In this document: one piece after another, positions 23,382 through 36,598 of the stretch
Layout: the number at the start of each line of letters is the position of its first letter
Position numbering within the stretch: the first letter of the stretch is position 1
Origin: Callaeas wilsoni
Taxonomy: Eukaryota; Chordata; Aves; Passeriformes; Callaeidae
DNA: 64,000 nt
Direction: 5' to 3'
Assembly: GCA_013398955.1 (NCBI GenBank)
Contig: VWPU01009708.1
Location: 186,001 to 250,000, forward strand
The notes under the pieces: model-generated
What the model was told of the DNA's origin: nothing
The model's input: only the letters and a program-made list of their open reading frames with translations
Database searches by the model: none
Made by a program: the position numbers and the translations under genes

Positions 23382-26300
23382 ATTTTGGATGTATAGCTTT
23401 GTATTTTTTCAAGTTGCCAAATTATTAAATTAATTGCCAGTAATAACTATAACAAATGACTGGCCTAAACATGAAGTGAGCACAGGAACTATTTATTTAC
23501 CAATTACAAGACTGCATTTCCTGGCTGACAAGGCCAGTGCAGCAGACGTTCTGCAAGGGTATCTAATTTTCACTGCCAAATCAGGGAAAAAACAATGATG
23601 AAAAATATTTTTATTTTTCAAATAACACAAAATTAAGGAAGTTTCAAGTAGATAGAAAATATTCTGTTTCAGAACATTTTGAGCATGAACACTGAGTTCT
23701 TTGTCACTTTGTTCAAATCCCTTTTTCTTCATTCCTACCACAGAGAAAAACAGACCAAAGTCTCAGATTCAAATAATTGCTAACTTACGCCAGAAATCTG
23801 ATCCAAGTTTTGCAAAAGATCTCTCTGTCATTCAGGGAGAGTGTCAATCTTAAATTCTGACACCGTCTGTTTAGTGATATTTGCCACAAGTCAGGAAAGC
23901 CCCTCTAGGGATGCGAGTCTTGTCTTTTCTGGCATCTCCATCACCTTTCTCTGCTGGGGGCTCACAGCTGCCCAGTTTGACCCAAAGAAAGAGTGTCAGC
24001 CAAAACGCTGCTGTGGGCAGACCAGGTGGAGGAGGAAAAAGATAGAATTCATCCCATGGGCAACCTACAGCTACTATTTAAAGATGCCCACCTTGGCATA
24101 AAACCTCAAGGGAAGGTGACCACTCAAGCTGTATTTACCAACTTCAGCTGTTCCAGGAAAACACAGCTGAATGAGCAAATTAATCTCAATAATAACACAC
24201 TGAGGTGAGTTTCCTTTTGTAAGCTTTGTAATCTAAGAGAAGAGACAAAACAATTTGCGTCTTCATTTTCATTTGAGACCAGGCCAGTTTATGTAGCAGA
24301 ATTGAAGGCATGTGTAATTTCCTGCTTTCTTTTCCCTTTCTCTCCACCCCCTGCCTCTCCCTCTCCCGATCATAAGAGTTTTCATGTGTTTTCAGGCTCT
24401 CCTTTTGTTCTACTACAATAAAGTCCCCAAACAATTGCCAGGTCAAATGTGCTCCGTCTTTCTTCCATTAGTGTAGCAGCTGGTGCTTGTCTCTTAAAAT
24501 TCCTTTACTGTCAGTTAACACATGCCGTCCCATTTGAAGAATTTCTAATGTGACTTTCAGTTCCAGCCCTTTAGTGCTCTCAATCTTACTTTAAAGGCTT
24601 GATGGGTCCGCAAAAAAGACAGAGATTCAAATGTTCTCAGATAATGTTCAGATCTGGAAACAAGCATCATTAGACTCCCTCTCCTGATGGGTGAAATGAA
24701 AACATGAATTTGAGAAGAAAGAAAAGAAAAAACCAAACTGACAAAACAGATGTCTGCTGTTTCTCGCAGAAATTTAGATGCTGACTCATTTCTCTTTTCC
24801 AGTAGAAACTCCATACTGCTCAAAAAGACCTGCAAGCAAACAAGCCCACAACATCTGTATATCTATACCTCTTGGAAGACAGAGCCATTGTCATCTCCTG
24901 GTCAAAAGTGGCATTAATTTAGATGTTTTCCAAACACTTTACAATTTGCTAAAGACTGGCTGTTCAACACAGCCTGCACTTCTTAAAGAGATGTCCAAAA
25001 GGAACATGGAATAAAGGCAAAAAGCACTAAAAAAGCTATAAAGCTATAAAAAAAAGTTATAAATCTATCAAATTGAGACAAAGAATCCACAAGTAACTCT
25101 TGTCAGTTATTATAGATGCGGCTTAGGTAGAGCATCCAAAATAGTAAAGGGTGCATCTTCAATAGTAACTTCATTTGTAAGGTTAGAACTGAAGTCTTTT
25201 GTCACTCTGATAAAATTACAGAGCAAATTCAAGGTTCTTCAGGTGCCAAGAAACCGAGGAGCACGTTTCCTCACTGCCCTTCTGGGAGGTGGAGCACAGC
25301 ACCCAGGGTAGAGACCAAAGGAAGCTTTCAAACATCCCAACCCTATCTCATCGGATTTCTGTCTGCAGCGTAATTTAGACAGCTCAACATCTAAGTTAGA
25401 ACTTTTCTCAACTCTACCCTGCTGCAGGCTGCAGCGCTGCTGGAGTCAGCCTGCACTGGTACACCCCTGTCTTGCCTTCCTAAGGACATGAATTCAGGCT
25501 CTTCCAGAGGTTCTCTGCAGAGTGTCTTTGTCCTGTCCAGGAGCAGACTTTTAGCAGCCACTTTATATTACTTCAGTCTTTTCACACAGCATAAAGGGAC
25601 AAAACACGTCTCAGTCGGTCTTTAAAAGCTGCTTCAGAGTATATTCAGATGGGATAAAAAGTCAGAGGATCCAAAATCATTATTGACCATGGGTTAACCC
25701 CAAACCCACTGAGACACGTGGAATAGCAGAATTCTCTGAGTTTGGTGAGCTTTGGTTCAGGTTCCACACATCCCTTTAATGATATTTTCTATTTCAAAGT
25801 ATTACAGCTATTTCAGCAGATGCCCAGCATCTGTAGGCTTGATGGGGTGCTAATCCTATTACAAGGTGATGATTGGAAGCCTATAGCTGATACTTCCAGA
25901 TGGTTTCAGGATTCTGAGACCACATATGCTCAAAAAGAGGAGAAGGAATGTTTGGAGAGCTGTCTGGGTGTGAGAGTTTCAGAAGGTATTTGCAGAGTTT
26001 TGAGAGTTTCCGGATAGCCGGGGACCACAAACCGTACATACACTAAACAGTGGATATTCACAGCACTCTTGGAAGCTTGGAAGGCTTTACCCAGACCTGT
26101 TAATATTCCCACTGGAATGTGTCGGAGATCCCAACAGCTCTTGGCATGGTACATTTGGCAATCAGCCACTCAGACTTCTTTGCTTCTAGGAAAGTATGGA
26201 GGCCTTGTACTCATTTTCACAGCCTTTCATCAGTGTGAAAGGTTCAGGTGACTTCATTTGTTCCACTCTGGCACCGTGGATGTGGCGATCCGTGGAGGCC

Positions 26301-29300
26301 ACAGTAAGGATGCTGCTAATTTCCTGGTCCTGGTTAACTAGAATATGTTAATCATAATCCACACTGACTTCCAAAAATTGCACAACTTCATAGCTCGAAG
26401 CCCTCACAAAATATTCCTAATAAAAGAAAGGAACAACTGTTAATCACTGTTCCTGCAAGTTATTGTGCAGTTTCACAAGATTTGATAACTGTCAAGGCTC
26501 CAGCTGTTGAAGTTTGTGCAAGAATCTCATTTTCAGGCTGGACTAAGTGCCTGCCTCCAGGAGCAAGGGAAAGGTGTGAACTAGAGGATCAGGATATATT
26601 CCAGTGTTAGCAAACCAGAAGGCAAACATTTACAAACAGTGGCTCTTTGCAGCGTAGATCACAGTACGAAGTTTGTTTGCTCACACGTGCTCAGTCTTTT
26701 GCAATGCTCAAACACACAAGCTAGCAAAAGCAAAGTAAAACAAACACAATATTTGAGCAAGTTATCAGTAGTGTTACTCTGTATCTAACAGTCTCACACC
26801 TCTTTTGACTTACCTGTATCAACAATGTTTCATAATTAGATGGTCAGTCAAATACATCCTTATCTGACAGGAAAAATACCCACACTGGAAACATGCAAAA
26901 AAGAGCCTGGAAACCATTTTCAGTCAAGGAACTCCTACAATAACTCACTGGGGTTCAGTTGAATCTTGCTAGGAGCAGATGTAAAGGCTTTGAAATTGGA
27001 TGTGTGAACGTAGTAAAATGCTCAATTAAGTGAGATTCATTTTCCACCACAGGTGTCCTTTACTGAAAGGGAAATTTTACTGCTGTCCTTTCACTGAAGT
27101 GACACATATCAGCTCTAGTGGCTGAACTAATGCCATTTTTCTAAGGATATCTCTGAAATATTTCTCCTTTCCACATTTTTTGTAACCAAGACACAGAAAG
27201 AACATGTATGTTCTTGAATAAGCAACAAAGCCTAGAAAAGTAGTTTTAAATAGCCTTTGAGTGTTGTCTCCAGCATTGCTTTTGGAGATGTTGCCATATA
27301 TATCAGTTGTGAGAGATACCAGAAGTACCTTATTTTCTAGCGAGGGTTTTTAGTGTGTTACATAATAACCATAGGTATAAAGTTATGGTCACCAAAACTA
27401 CATGAGAAACCACCTCTGATAATATTCTCCTACACATGTTGAGTGGGAGCTGATATTTTTAAAGAGAAGGGAGTAGTGGATTCCTGGTAAGTACTATTGA
27501 CCTCTGAGTCTTAGTAAACAGTCTTAAAAAATATTTCCCTGTGCAGAGTCCAGTTACATGTTTTGTTTTCTGTGCATCGGGGTTACCACACTGATACTTG
27601 TTCCCTCAGATGAGATCTCAGTTTTATAAGAATAGGTCTCAGCCTTGAGACTTAACTCACTCATTCACACCTCCGAAAGTATTTAATCTTGAGAAACACT
27701 ATGGAATTATAAAGGTATCTGTGCCACTAATCCTGTTGCAGAATCAGTCCCATTGGGAATAGGCTGAAAGGAATAGCAAACTTTATCCTACTGCATTTTG
27801 CCAAGAATCCCACTTTTTATAAGTCTTAAAATTTTGTGGTCTATAAACCAGCTCTTCATTACTGCTGCATTGTAAAACATTTTGAGTTCTACTTTTGCCA
27901 ATAGGAGTCTTTTCAAGCTTCCATTACTGCTCACTGCTCACCAGTTGTTCCAAAATGGTTCAGGGCGCAGATTTTTCTGTTACCATTGTGTTTTTTCTCT
28001 TCTGTCATGCCAAGTCTCAAAACACCCTCCAGATTCATCAGGCTTTTAAGTATCAAAGTACCTGGTAAAAACAGTTTCTGATTTAGCTGACGGAAAAATT
28101 AATGGAAAGTTTCTTGGCAGTTTCAGCAGGAGTGAGATCAGGCTTCTCTGATTTGTGAGAAACTGTCAACTAGGTAACATAGGTAACATGTGGGCTCCAT
28201 TTCTAATCAGATTTGTAGAGCACAAAGAAGGGCAAAACATTTGTTCACAGAACTTGACTACTGATTTGGACATTAAGAGGACTGGCTGGATGAGGACAGT
28301 ACACCATTCTTCCAACACGCTGTAAAGGAAATGAAGTTTTATCCTTCATTTCCATCTCACCCCATCTACTGAGGCTGAAATCTCCCTAGAAATACATGGT
28401 TAAGAGGTACAAGAGACTGAACGAGGATTTGCACTCAGCTTTTGGACCGCTGCTCCTCTGAGCAGTTTTAAAAGCCTCCTAGGACAGGACTGGAAGTGCC
28501 AGTGATGTTATCAACAGCAAATATGTTAAAACTAATGAAAAAAGCCTGCTGAAGGCAAGTCTAACAGGAAAACAGATGGACAATCCAATGAAAGCCTTAT
28601 ACTTCTCTCCCCAGAGTGGTCTGAATCTGAGTATATAAATTTTAGTTGCAAACTGTCATCTGTTCTTTCCTGGAGATATGTACTCATAGTGTGAGGGAGT
28701 GAAAGGGAAACGGTATTCACCTGCAACACAGCAAAACAGGTTAAATTCCCGATTTTCTCAGTGTGTATGGGGGGAAACTGGGGCAAAATATGTTGTTAGA
28801 CCCTCTGCCTCCCAGACTTAGACTGTCATGATAGCCAGCACACACTGAGAGAGGATTACAAGGATCCTTCAGGCAAAGCGACAACTTTCACTGCAGGAAA
28901 ACTCTGTCTGCCTGCCTCAAGCAACATTGTCCTGGTTTGAAAGGAATGACTTCAAGATTCATGGCCAGAACAAATACACAAGGGGAAAATCTGTCCTGTT
29001 TTTAAGACATAACTATGTAGCTGCAAGTTTATAAAGACTATATATAGTATGTGGACAGATGGATGGATACATTTATTGTGGTAAGTCATACCACTGGGGT
29101 ATTCTCTACGGAGCAATGTGGAGCCTTTCAAACTTTTAACTATTATAAAAGCAAAGCCACACAATTATCCATTTGCATTCCTTTTTGTCAAATGCAATAG
29201 AAGATACTACTCTGAAAGCATTTAGGTGTTCTAAAAGGTGCCTTCCTTTCCAAGGATCCCTCAAGATTTTTTGTGCATGGTGAACGAACACTCCTCTAGT

Positions 29301-32300
29301 AGTTGCCATTTTCTTCCAAGTTCTTGATAGAAGAGAACAATACCTATCAGCCTGACTTTGTAACCACAGTGAGAGGTTGCCATACCTAATCACAGCACTG
29401 TTTACCCATAGGCATTTTATCTCCATGTACCTAGAGCTCAAGAGCTCCAGGAGATTTGCCAGTTACAGTACAGGATTCTAGTTCTGGGAAAAAAATCTCT
29501 GCTCTTTCAGAGTATAGGTTGTGTTCCTGTAAACATACGACCAAGCAAAGCCTTTATTATGCTGGTGCAGTCCCTGAAGAAGTGAGGTTCTGCAAACAGC
29601 TCATACAAAGCATCCCCGAGATGTGATCAGACAGAACAAACCCCACTGTTGTATAATTGAGCAGTTGGTCTGAATCTTTCTCAGTAGACCAAATAATTTC
29701 AAACGTTCAAATAACTTTGCAAATACAAGTTTTGCAGAAATGCTATTTTAATTTCCCATAGGTACTTAAAATTAATTTGCATGTACTTCTGGAAAACAAA
29801 ATCCAATTGCTGCTTGGAAGTCACAGGAAGTATTGAGGGCTGGAACAGAACAGTGCAAGCAGTGACTGAATTTACAATGTATTTGCCAGAACTGTGTGTT
29901 CTTGCAAGCCAGTGAGAGACAAACATGAAGCTTAGGTATCAGTTAGGCTTCTTCAGATTCTGAAAGTAGAACTTAGTGAAAGGATACAAAGACTTCAGGA
30001 GCAGGGAGTAGATTTGAACAAAATACGGAGCTCCAAGATGGAAGTTAAGTTTTTAAAATACTTCTGGCAGGAATCTTGAGTTGTATTTTGTGACAGCACC
30101 CAGTACAGGAAAATCACATTCCTAACTGGGAGCATCTAGTTGTTATAACACGCCATTTATTACAATAGAGTGGAATATAATGGCATTCTTTGTCAGACAC
30201 GACTTAGACTGAAAATACAGATCTTACTTATATACACTGTCATCATTTCTAAAATAACTTGTGTTTTACTGAACTTCTGCATACAAATATAGAGGTTCTG
30301 GGACCAGCCTCCCAAGAAGGTAACTCCCAAGAATCAGATGTAGTGGCTACAGAGTGTAAGTGACTTCAGCAGGCATGGGATCTATAACTATGGTAACAGT
30401 TTTCCAGCCAGCCTCTTCATAAGCAGTCTTATTTCAGCCTTATACTTTGATTCAAACAAAGCAAAAGCAACACCTCACAAGCACAAGGAAAAAAAGAAAT
30501 GTTTCACCTAAACACGAGGTACTTCCGTGATTCTCAACACAAAATTCTGCTGTAAGCCTCTTACAGCCTTCAATTTTTCTTAACCGCCCTCACTGCAGTA
30601 AGATATAGGTCCTACACTCCATTTTTTCAGAGGACCAGGATTGAATCAGTTTTCCAGAATCAATTTTCCAGGCCAAATAGTCATCATTATGAGCTTAAAA
30701 TTTCCTTCCCACAAACATCCTCTTTAGTTGCTTTCAGTGACCATTGCAGTCAATCCCTATAATTCCACTTACAATGTAAATAAGGGAAATTTAATGAATA
30801 TATGACTTTATTCATTCCACGCAAACCTCAGATAGAGTTGGAGTTAATTTTTAGCTGTAAAAGTCTAGTCTAGTAACTTTCTTTGCCAGCTATGAGAACA
30901 TGAACTTCATAAAATCAGACATACAACAGTTGTTACTCAAAAGTTAATTTTAACAACAGTTACCACAACACAGGACCCATGAAAAACGGGGCTTTTGGAT
31001 TTCTAAATGTGACATGGAGACATGCATGTAAGGACAAGATTTTAAAGTTCAAACTTCAAAAAATGCCATTATCCAAACCTGTATTTGTGTCCCTGGGAAG
31101 ATACATGCAGGTCCTTTCTTCAAATTATAAAACTTGTTTTTGCATAAAATAGCTAAATTTCACAAATAATATGTCTCCAAAGTGTTATTTCAGATGATTT
31201 AACTGTTCCCCCATGAAGTCAGATGTGAAATGTGTGATACCTAACACATTGAGGCTACAGCCAACTATTTTCTTTTTAATTGAAGTAAGTGAAGGAACAA
31301 CATCTTGAAAATAGAAAGACTTGTTACAAAGAAGTTTCCTATAATCCACAAGTCTAAACACTGTAGGTAAAGTCTACATGGAATTTACTCCAGTGCATTG
31401 GTCACATGCTTTATGGCAAAACAAGCTTAAGGGCTGTCGTTTGGGAAAGCTCCTTGTTACGAATTATTGGGATTTAAAAACAGCAAACCCTGACAGTTGC
31501 ATCTGTAATGAGCTGATTAAATCTCACCTGGTTTATAGAAAATCTTAGGTGTCCAGAGTACTACCAGGAACTGGGGCAAAGAGGAGGTTCTCATCACAAA
31601 TGCCCTTTCACTATACATAATGCCTTCTAAACTGTACTGTCCACCAGGGATAAAAGCTGTCCAAATTGGAATTGCGGAGTAATTTCATAGTTGCTCTGAA
31701 ATCATAAAGAAAACTCTGAATAAATACTTGGCATCAAATCTGCTCCAGAAGTACAGCCTTTCCCCCCCCCATTTGTGCATTCTCCTAATCCTAGTAAATT
31801 TTCTTCTTTTCCCAGACAAACTGACTGTTGCTTTCTGGCCAGTACAAATTCCTCTGAGGTTGGATCAATATATTGTGTCACACAACCTCATAAGATTCTG
31901 TTTCCTGACATATTTGTCACTTCAAAGCACAAAACTGAGATTTTTCCTGAATTATTGTAAGAATTATTGATGTTTGGAGGTGGAGTCAATGGTTTGCTTG
32001 AAGACAGATCTCTCTCTCAGACCACTATTTAACACTTGGAGATTATGGTAATAATTATTTCTATTAGAATTCATTTTAGCCTAAGCTGGAAGTCTCAGCT
32101 GAGAAAACCCAGATCCCCATTTGTCTTGCTCCTAAACCTCTTACCCTATGACCAAGGCATTCAGTAAGCAAACCCTGCAATAAGAGCTGGGAAACACGTT
32201 GTCAGGAGGGTTTGGGAGCATCTGGAAGACTCTATACCACTTATCTGATACTCTTCAGAAATACTAAATACACCAAAAGAACAGGTGGTGCCAAAAAGAG

Positions 32301-33253
32301 AGTATTAGTGAAAAGGTTTTGACAGTACTTGTACTTCACCTGTGCCCTTAATCGATTCATAAATTAACAGTATGCAGTATAAATATGTAAACAGTATCAA
32401 TTAACAGGATGTGTGTGCTGAGCTGGAGAGGTAGCACAGGCCGAAAACCAGCACCTGTTTCGAACCAAAACATCATGATGAATTTTGTGTCCGGGTCCTA
32501 AACAGGCCAGTTGTTCTAATGGAAAGGTCTTCTACAATATCAGGAAAGTAAATTGAAGGGATAGATTATTCTGGAGAGCAAAGAAGTGGGCACTGATGCA
32601 GTTATAAACACTACTAACCACACATAGTAACAGATGATGAAAATAAATCCTCAATATATGATATGAACATGGGCCAGTTCACATCATAACTGAAGAAAAG
32701 CCTATTTGAGGCACAAGTTTTGGGATGCCAAGCAGTATATATAAAAAAATTAGTTGTCTTGATTTTCCAGGTAAACTCCTGAACACTTCCAGAGACTAAC
32801 TAGTCCACATAGGCTGAGAAATCACAGCTGGGGAAAAAAAAATCCTATTGAAAATCCTCATAAATAGTATTGCATTTAAAGGTCAAAAAGCACCTGTGAA
32901 ATTAGACAATGTTGAATTTTATTGTACAGAAGTCAAAGTATTTATACAATCTTCATTTCATTATAAAAGAAAAAATAAAACTGTGGCAGGACTAAATTAT
33001 ATCAACATATGTATTCTATGATTTTTATACAGATACACTTACATGCTTCAGTTCTGATGGTTCTGATTCTATAGATAATCATCCCCTTTTTTCATTTTAA
33101 ACACTCACCAGCTGATAAAAATGGCAGCAGGTTCTGCAGTTCAGATGTCTCACTCTCCACAGTTAACTTCACTGAATCTTCTCTTTTCATCCCATCCCAT
33201 CTCATCCTCTCAGATATCAGTTAAGAAAGCACTCACATCTGTGCAAAGATTTT

Positions 33254-33355
33254 TACCCAGGCTTGGTAAAAATTGCTTGTTTGACCACAGCAATGACATT
33301 TTGTCATTTCTTAATGAAATGACTTTCATTAAAAGTCATTACTTAAGCCTGGGTA
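33254..33355. repeat. 102-bp nested inverted-repeat element (MITE-like)
   Basis: The outer arms TACCCAGGCTT (33254-33264) and AAGCCTGGGTA (33345-33355) are perfect 11-bp reverse complements. Each ends in TA on the outside, as expected of a Tc1/mariner-type element that inserts at TA, although a palindromic TA is weak evidence. Nested inside are AATGACA-TTT-TGTCATT (33292-33308) and AATGAAA-TGAC-TTTCATT (33313-33330), and GTCATT recurs at 33335-33340. The element encodes nothing. It may be a miniature transposon remnant, a structured RNA or a regulatory cruciform. The arms are clear; the identity is not. Confidence 0.6.
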
Positions 33356-34868
33356 CTGTAAGAGGTAAAAGTAGCTTAATCACAGAGCTGAGAAGCAGAT
33401 AAAAATGGCACTGAGGATCAAAAAGAACTGAAGTCACCCATAAGAGGATAAGGAGAAATGGCCAGAAACAGTTTTGCAGCAGAACAAATAGCGGAAATAA
33501 AACTGTAAAAATTAAGAACTACAGCAAAAAGCTACAGAACCTGGCTTTCTTTAAAAAAGGACACATTCCCAGTTGGGACAGTGACACTAGTGATCTTCAT
33601 GAGCTGCTCTGAGGTCAGTAGATTAACAGTATCTACAGCTAACTCTTACTGACAATTAATTACAGTTATTATTGCAGCATGACAGCTGGCATTTCTAGTA
33701 TCCAATATCAGATGCATTTTTAAGAATCTGACTGTGCAATAACATGCAAAATAATTACTGAGCTACATCTCAGGAATCTGTCAGGTTCCTAAATATAGGT
33801 CTTTAGTTGCTATTCTCAGCATGTAAGATACCCTCCCTAGGACATTCTTGAGCTCCCTTATCAAAATCTATCTTTTCATACGGCCAGAAACTTCACCTCT
33901 TCTCTCTCATGCTGTAGTAGCAAGGGTTTTTATTATACTTGTTATGACTCTTTATTTCCATCCTCGGTCTTTCTGCTGTATGCAGGTCACCTTATTAAGG
34001 ATCAAGAGAATCTCAAGGCATTTTAGACTGAACCAGAAACTGATGTGTAGAATTTGTATGAACTAAATCCCATTTGAGTATCTAAAGAATTTTGTCCTTG
34101 CAGCCAGACGTAGCTGTATCTGCCACAACAAAATTAATTTTGGTATTAAATTTGCCTTGATGCAACCTCAAACTACTAGGTTACAGAAAAGAAGAATCAA
34201 AAACCTTCCTGAAACTGGGAGCTATTCACTTTTGTGGAGCCTCTGCTCATAAGATGTTTGCCAGTAAAGTTGTTACCCTTAAAGAAAAGAGGTGAGTGTC
34301 ACAGGAAATAGTAGATAATCACTCAATTGCCATTTTCCAGGACCCACAGGTAAATAGTTCCCGTATGTTGGATCAGCTCTGGAGATTTTCAGTACTACAA
34401 GGAAGAAGAAACTCATTTTGATATCCAAATCTGACACCTTTAGAACTGTACAAAGGCATACAAAAAGCCATCACACATACTTGACCAGCATGTACCAGTT
34501 AGGAAATTTTGCATATACACAAAGCCTCACATAGCAGGCTACTAGAAGAACTGAAAAATCGACAAGACAAAATGTGTGACTTCCACGTTTTGCATGAGGC
34601 AAAGCTACTTTGATTAATTCTTTCAGTTTTTCAACAAAGAATTCAATGCTTCAACATCAGTTGAGACCACAGGTCAGAAGAAAATTATACCACTGCATTT
34701 TCTCTGAAAATGTTCTTCAAATACATTTTGCAGAAATGCAAACCTTACAATTATTCACATGGTACTTATGATATCTTATTCCTTTCCACTCATTTGTCCT
34801 TCTTTTTTAAAGGAAAGGCTGAAGAAAGCAAAAGTTTGAAATAGAAATTAGTAGTGGAAGAGAAAATG

Positions 34869-34896
34869 AAAAATGCCTTTTTCTTTAGGCATTTTT
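34869..34896. repeat. 10-bp perfect hairpin
   Basis: AAAAATGCCT (34869-34878) and AGGCATTTTT (34887-34896) are exact reverse complements around the loop TTTTCTTT. On the plus strand the right arm ends in a T-run, a shape like a short structured transcript end, but no promoter or RNA gene is visible upstream. Confidence 0.7.
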
Positions 34897-35329
34897 TTCC
34901 TTGGAAAAAGAGATTTCCTCTCTCCCATCTCACTCTTCAAGAACATTTTTGAAAACTGTTTAGAAGCAACGTGAAAAGTTTGTTTTGATGTGTTTCAATA
35001 TTTCTGATGGGAAAAAGACCACAATCTTTCTTCTCCGATAGATATTCTGGGCTGCCATTTAAGAGTAAATGGTTTTCCCATCAGCTACAATTACCTGTGA
35101 TTACATTACAAGCTTCAGTTTCTCCTATGTTTTAGACCTACAGTATAAACAAGTTCTTTATCTACCTAAACTTCCGATGTGCCGTTTTCAGGATGAATGT
35201 TACACACAGGTTGCAGTAAGAGGAACCCTTCTTCCTAACAGGGTGTTTGAGCAGCTTGAAGATTCAGACCATGTGTTCCATCACGGCTTTTAGCTCATCA
35301 CATTCAATTCATAATCAAAAAAGCAAACA

Positions 35330-35540
35330 TTTTTAGTAACAGCAGAAATTAATAGAATGAAAGGGCCTGATTGACAGCTCCGGTGATCCGAGTGCTTTAT
35401 CATGCTCAGGAGAGGGGTTGTATAAACACCTGGAAGAGCTTGCCTGATATTAGGAAATGGCTGTAACTAATAGCGTGGCTGTAGCTCACCATATGGACAT
35501 TCTTATTGCGCAGTAAACCTGCCTCCACACTATTTAATTT
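35330..35540. promoter_or_regulatory. Candidate enhancer with a PBX-MEIS/PREP composite site
   Basis: TGATTGACAG at 35368-35377 is the exact composite site known for PBX paired with MEIS/PREP homeodomain proteins. Within the next 130 bp are a forkhead-type ATAAACA (35422-35428), ACTAATAG (about 35466) and a CATATG E-box (35490-35495) of the type used by neurogenin/NeuroD/Atoh-class bHLH factors. The block keeps several CpGs (CCGGTGATCCGAG, AGCGTGG, TTGCGCAG) in a CpG-poor neighbourhood, which fits selective retention. It has no open frame worth noting. That it is an enhancer is inference; conservation would decide. Confidence 0.35.
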
Positions 35541-36417
35541 AATCTATATCCAAAACTAGCATGAGATAAAATGTAAGCCGAGCGTCAATGTGAAATTTAT
35601 TACGGAATAATGATTCTGCACTGTGATCATACCTTGACTTATTTTTAAAATCATTTCCTCCAAAGACAAGTCCTAATATGAGATCCATCCCTAGGTTTTC
35701 CAGCTGAGACCACGCCAAGCCAGCTGCACACCCAAAAAAAGAATTGTGCTTCAAAGGCCCTTTAGGCTCCACTGCTAAAAATGCCAGTGATTGACCTGAT
35801 TCTGTTGCCCCTTTCTCCCCAGATCCTGATGAGTTGCTCATCCCTCCATCATCTCTCCTGCTGATTTCAAAGGACTACCTGCATTCCACACTGAATCCAG
35901 GAGAAGTTACAAAGAGCAGTCTATCTGCACTAAGCCTTATGCAGGGTGAAAAGGGTCCCAGGTGATGGGAAACAGGCAAAACCCTGGCTGTGCTTCCTGG
36001 CATTCATGGGTCTGCAGATCTGACCCCACAAAAATCTTTTCAATACAAATTACTCCATAGGAACCACAGTTTTTCCACTGCAGCTTTTAGGGTTGGAGTG
36101 GCAAGGTTGTTATCAAGGAGATGCTTTGCAGTGCAGCCTGTGAAACATCTTAAATCCTAATCAGAAGTGAGGGAAACTCAGGGCAGCATTCTGGGATCTT
36201 TGTCAAACAGACAAGTGGGACCACAGCATTTTTCTTGAGTACTACTCTATAGGTGTGTGGGAAAAGGTGCTATTTTAAAAAACAAGCGTTCCTGATAACT
36301 CACCACTCTTGTTAATATTCATAGTAACTACTTACACTTAAGAAATACTTTTGATGCAAGGCTTCATTATCCATGTACCAGAACATCTCTTTTCCTGGCA
36401 GCATTTTAGAAAATAAG

Positions 36418-36434
36418 AAAAAAAAAAAAAAAAA
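36418..36434 (+). repeat. Poly(A) run
   Basis: Seventeen uninterrupted A, followed by TAAACCAAACCCAACCCC, an A/C-rich simple pattern. The sequence just upstream does not resemble a processed gene copy or LINE tail I know. Confidence 0.85.
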
Positions 36435-36572
36435 TAAACCAAACCCAACCCCTAACAAAGACCTTTGATAACTTCAGTGAGATGGCATGTTCTCACAAAT
36501 AATTCTCTCTTCATACAACAGTCTAATGACTATGCACAAAGACTTGGCATCTGTATTTTCTCCTTTTAAAGT

Positions 36573-36598
36573 CACATTGGCCACAGGTCACCAATGTG
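36573..36598. repeat. 8-bp perfect hairpin
   Basis: CACATTGG (36573-36580) and CCAATGTG (36591-36598) are exact reverse complements around a 10-base loop. The arms bring an inverted CCAAT-type pair together. Confidence 0.65.

Larger units (their letters stand above)
21000..33250. other. Long gene-free stretch
   Basis: About 12 kb of mostly unique AT-rich DNA. Open frames stay below about 140 codons and show no domain; the longest plus-strand one (22768-23178) has a hydrophobic, low-information composition. Simple repeats are listed separately. I recognised no LINE, LTR or RNA gene here. Splice-like signals (for example GAG/GTGAGT at 24202-24210 downstream of an open frame) are isolated and do not make a convincing exon. 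Confidence 0.6.

Noticed and set aside
24000..24210. Exon-like segment ending in a GAG/GTGAGT donor
   Set aside because: The possible acceptor upstream is weak, the frame has no recognisable product, and isolated consensus donors are common in 64 kb.
28927..29170. TGTCCTGGTTTGAAAGG, resembling the start of some bird ERVL LTRs
   Set aside because: The similarity stops after about 11 bases, and no poly(A) signal, end or duplication follows.
29520..29545. TCCTGTAAACAT, resembling the miR-30 seed region (also near 12890)
   Set aside because: No matching hairpin arm follows at either place.
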